NCBI GenBank assembly: GCA_963814165.1
Contig: CAWFBW010000012.1
Coordinates: 186,001-250,000, forward strand
Direction: 5' to 3'
Length of the DNA stretch: 64,000 nucleotides
Source: DASRAA01 sp963814165
GTDB taxonomy: Bacteria > Acidobacteriota > Terriglobia > Terriglobales > Acidobacteriaceae
The notes under the pieces were generated by a model. The model saw only the letters and a program-made list of their open reading frames with translations, did no database searches and was not told where the DNA came from. Of this stretch, positions 62,745 to 64,000 are shown piece by piece; position 1 is the stretch's first letter; each line of letters starts with the position of its first letter. The position numbers were made by a program, and so were the translations under genes.

Positions 62745-62970
62745 ACTGGCCGCGGAATACGCCTGGACGCCGCTGAAGAACCGTCCCTTCGCCGAGGGCA
62801 ACACGCGGCTGGCTCTGGCGGCGATGGTGACCTACCTGGAGATGAATCGCCTCACGTGGAAGTGCAGCGAGGTGGAAGAAACGGCCATGCTGCTGCACGC
62901 CGCCGCCGGAAAGATGAAGGAAGCCGAGTGGGAAGCGTGGGTGGTGGGGAAGGTGGGGAAGATTCCGTGA
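62745..62970 (+). pseudogene. Doc-like toxin remnant, 5' truncated (copy 1)
   Basis: Translated without its own start this reads LAAEYAWTPLKNRPFAEGN TRLALAAMVTYLEMN...EEWVV-type helices, ending in TGA 62968-62970. RPFAEGNTRLALAA corresponds to the death-on-curing (Doc/Fic) core HPFxDGNKRtA, with the catalytic His changed to Arg, so it would be inactive. The N-terminal half is missing and repeats fill the space upstream. A second, shorter copy lies at 63478-63672 on the far side of hicBA. Confidence 0.65.
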
Positions 62971-62977
62971 GAACGCG

Positions 62978-63163
62978 TTAGGGCGACGGAACCGCCAAGT
63001 CGCGACAGATTTTTCGGGCCAGGTAATCATTGATCTCGGTGTGGCGGGGAACGGCCGAGGTTTTGCCCGCGGCACGATTCACGTAGATGGAATGGTTGGC
63101 CCCTTCGCGTAACAACTCACAACCGTGCTGCTCGAGGTGATGAACCAGGAGCCGGCGCTTCAC
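62978..63163 (-). CDS. hicA: HicA-like mRNA interferase toxin
   Basis: 61-residue dsRBD-like toxin. Family motif LEQHGCELLREGANHSIYVN with the catalytic His (GANHSIY), then VPRHTEINDYLARKICRDL. GTG start overlaps the hicB stop (GTGA), so the antitoxin gene comes first. Length and motifs are complete, so it is probably active. Confidence 0.9.
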   Translation of the reverse strand: MKRRLLVHHLEQHGCELLREGANHSIYVNRAAGKTSAVPRHTEINDYLARKICRDLAVPSP

Positions 63164-63381
63164 GCACCGACCTTGAGGGTTTCCCGGATCACGTCCTGTC
63201 CGATGATCGCTTCCTCAGCCAGCGTGCGATTGGCCTCGAGGACGAGCGAGACGGCTTCCTGCAAGTTGGAGCGGGCTTCGTCCAGGGTGGCGCCTTGGGT
63301 ATTCGCGCCGGGAAGCTCTTCCACAAATGCGATGTAGCCCTCAGGGACTCGGCGGAAAACGGCGGTGAGCTGAAGATCCAT
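63160..63381 (-). CDS. hicB: HicB-like antitoxin
   Basis: 73-residue antitoxin with the partial RNase H-like HicB fold: LTAVFRRVPEGYIAFVEELP, GANTQGATLDEARSNLQEAV, SLVLEANRTL. No clear DNA-binding domain at the short C-terminus (DVIRETLKVGA). ATG 63381 (MDLQL) marks the family start; a longer open frame upstream runs through a Doc-like fragment on the other strand and is discarded. Confidence 0.9.
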   Translation of the reverse strand: MDLQLTAVFRRVPEGYIAFVEELPGANTQGATLDEARSNLQEAVSLVLEANRTLAEEAIIGQDVIRETLKVGA

Positions 63382-63477
63382 GACAGTATGATACGCGGTT
63401 CCTTTCGTTTGTGCGCTCCGTCGCCTGACGGCTGCGCGCAGCCTTCGGCAGAGGGGAATTGGATTTGTCGCTTTTCG

Positions 63478-63672
63478 TGCTCGTCCGTTTGCCGAGGGCA
63501 ACACGCGCGTGGCGCTGGCGGCGATGATAAACCTACCTGGAAGATGAACCGACTCACGTGGAAGTGTGGCGAGGTGGAAGAGACGGCCATGCTGCTGCAC
63601 GCCGCCGCCGGAAAGATGAAGGAAACCGAGTGGGAAGCGTGGGTGGTGGAGAACGTGGGGAAGAAGGGGTAG
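63478..63672 (+). pseudogene. Doc-like toxin remnant (copy 2)
   Basis: Closely similar to 62790-62965: RPFAEGNTRVALAAM, then a frame change at about 63530 and MNRLTWKCGEVEETAMLLHA, KMKETEWEAWVVENVGKKG, stop at 63670-63672. More damaged than copy 1. The two copies flank hicBA as about 190-bp direct repeats. Confidence 0.6.
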
Positions 63673-63733
63673 GCGGGGCGCTGGTTTTGGCGGGTCAAGG
63701 ACAAAGTGGGCGTATTCCACCCTGCCTATCGGT

Positions 63734-63993
63734 TTAGCTTTCTGCCTTCAGGACTCCCTCCAGATGCACGAGCGGTGTTTGCCCTGACGGAGGGCTCAGC
63801 ACGCGATCTCTCAGTTCGTACATGACCTTTTCGAATTCTCGATTGGCGATCTGCTCCAGCCCGAGTATCGACGCGAGCTTGAGTCTTCGGATGCCCACTG
63901 GGCCGACTGAAAGGTGCGAGGCTTGACCAATGACCAGGTCGGGGGGTATTCAATTTTCAACGCCGCGACCGCTGGGATGTAACTGTCACTCAC
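63734..63993 (-). pseudogene. Hypothetical protein, frameshifted in a C6 run; possibly incomplete
   Basis: Function unknown. From GTG 63993: VSDSYIPAVAALKIEY, then a CCCCCC run near 63942-63947 where the frame moves, then PDLVIGQASHLSVGPVGIR, LKLASILGLEQIANREFEK, VMYELRDRVLSPPSGQTPL, ending LEGVLKAES at 63734. About 86 residues. A missing C in the run would restore one frame. The start is near the window edge, so it may be longer upstream. Confidence 0.5.
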
Positions 63994-64000
63994 CGACTTT

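Noticed and set aside
1..64000. CRISPR arrays, tRNA and rRNA genes
   Set aside because: No regularly spaced direct repeats and no cloverleaf or rRNA-like sequence were noticed; the many repeats are single hairpins. Short tRNAs could be missed by eye.

Overview
The window is a GC-rich bacterial chromosome segment, most likely from an Acidobacteriota (Terriglobia / Koribacter-like) genome or metagenome bin. This is inferred from three things: a long mraZ-to-ftsZ division/cell-wall cluster whose FtsI carries a PASTA domain and whose MurE has the meso-DAP-type DNPR motif; a pepP-accB-accC-thiE block; and many dispersed GTCATCCTGAGC...GTCGAAGGA repeats and GC-rich hairpins between genes. No rRNA, tRNA or CRISPR array was seen.

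Layout. 1-15.3 kb is accessory: a broken IS630 transposase, several frame-disrupted small genes (SH3-like, NifU-like, BtuF-like, GAF/fRMsr-like), an intact MutT, a two-gene divalent-metal module (an MgtE-type sensor without its channel plus an NRAMP-like permease), an IS110 transposase, a restriction-modification pair, and the mobile mystery protein A/B pair (HTH + Fic) behind tandem operator-like repeats. 15.5-33.3 kb is the dcw cluster, all on the minus strand: mraZ-rsmH-ftsL-ftsI-murE-murF-mraY-murD-ftsW-murG-murC-ftsQ-ftsA-ftsZ, with a four-box MraZ operator upstream. 33.8-46.7 kb holds metabolic genes: SRPBCC protein, M20 peptidase, GH13 debranching enzyme, beta-carbonic anhydrase, Dps, a DUF255 thioredoxin-domain protein, glycolate oxidase glcDEF, a CBS protein and fabI. 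46.7-53.6 kb has mazEF, a tightly overlapped operon (K+ channel - nnr - tsaE) and two amino-acid permeases. 53.7-57.4 kb is thiE, accC, accB, pepP. 57.6-62.4 kb contains two secreted hypotheticals, a MOCOS/cysteine-desulfurase-like class V aminotransferase, a selenoprotein and an alkyltransferase-like protein. 62.7-64 kb holds hicBA between two decayed Doc-like fragments, and a partial gene.

The most striking item is a membrane-anchored iodothyronine-deiodinase-like protein at 60171-60893 (minus). Its frame is interrupted only by one TGA, in the motif GSYT-U-PPF, followed by a hairpin with a GGU loop at the spacing expected of a bacterial SECIS. It lies just upstream of a gene for a PLP enzyme that could handle sulfur or selenium.

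A caution for every broken gene here: single-base indels also interrupt ftsZ, ftsA and ftsQ, which a living cell could hardly lose. Some or most frameshifts are therefore probably sequence errors rather than true pseudogenes.
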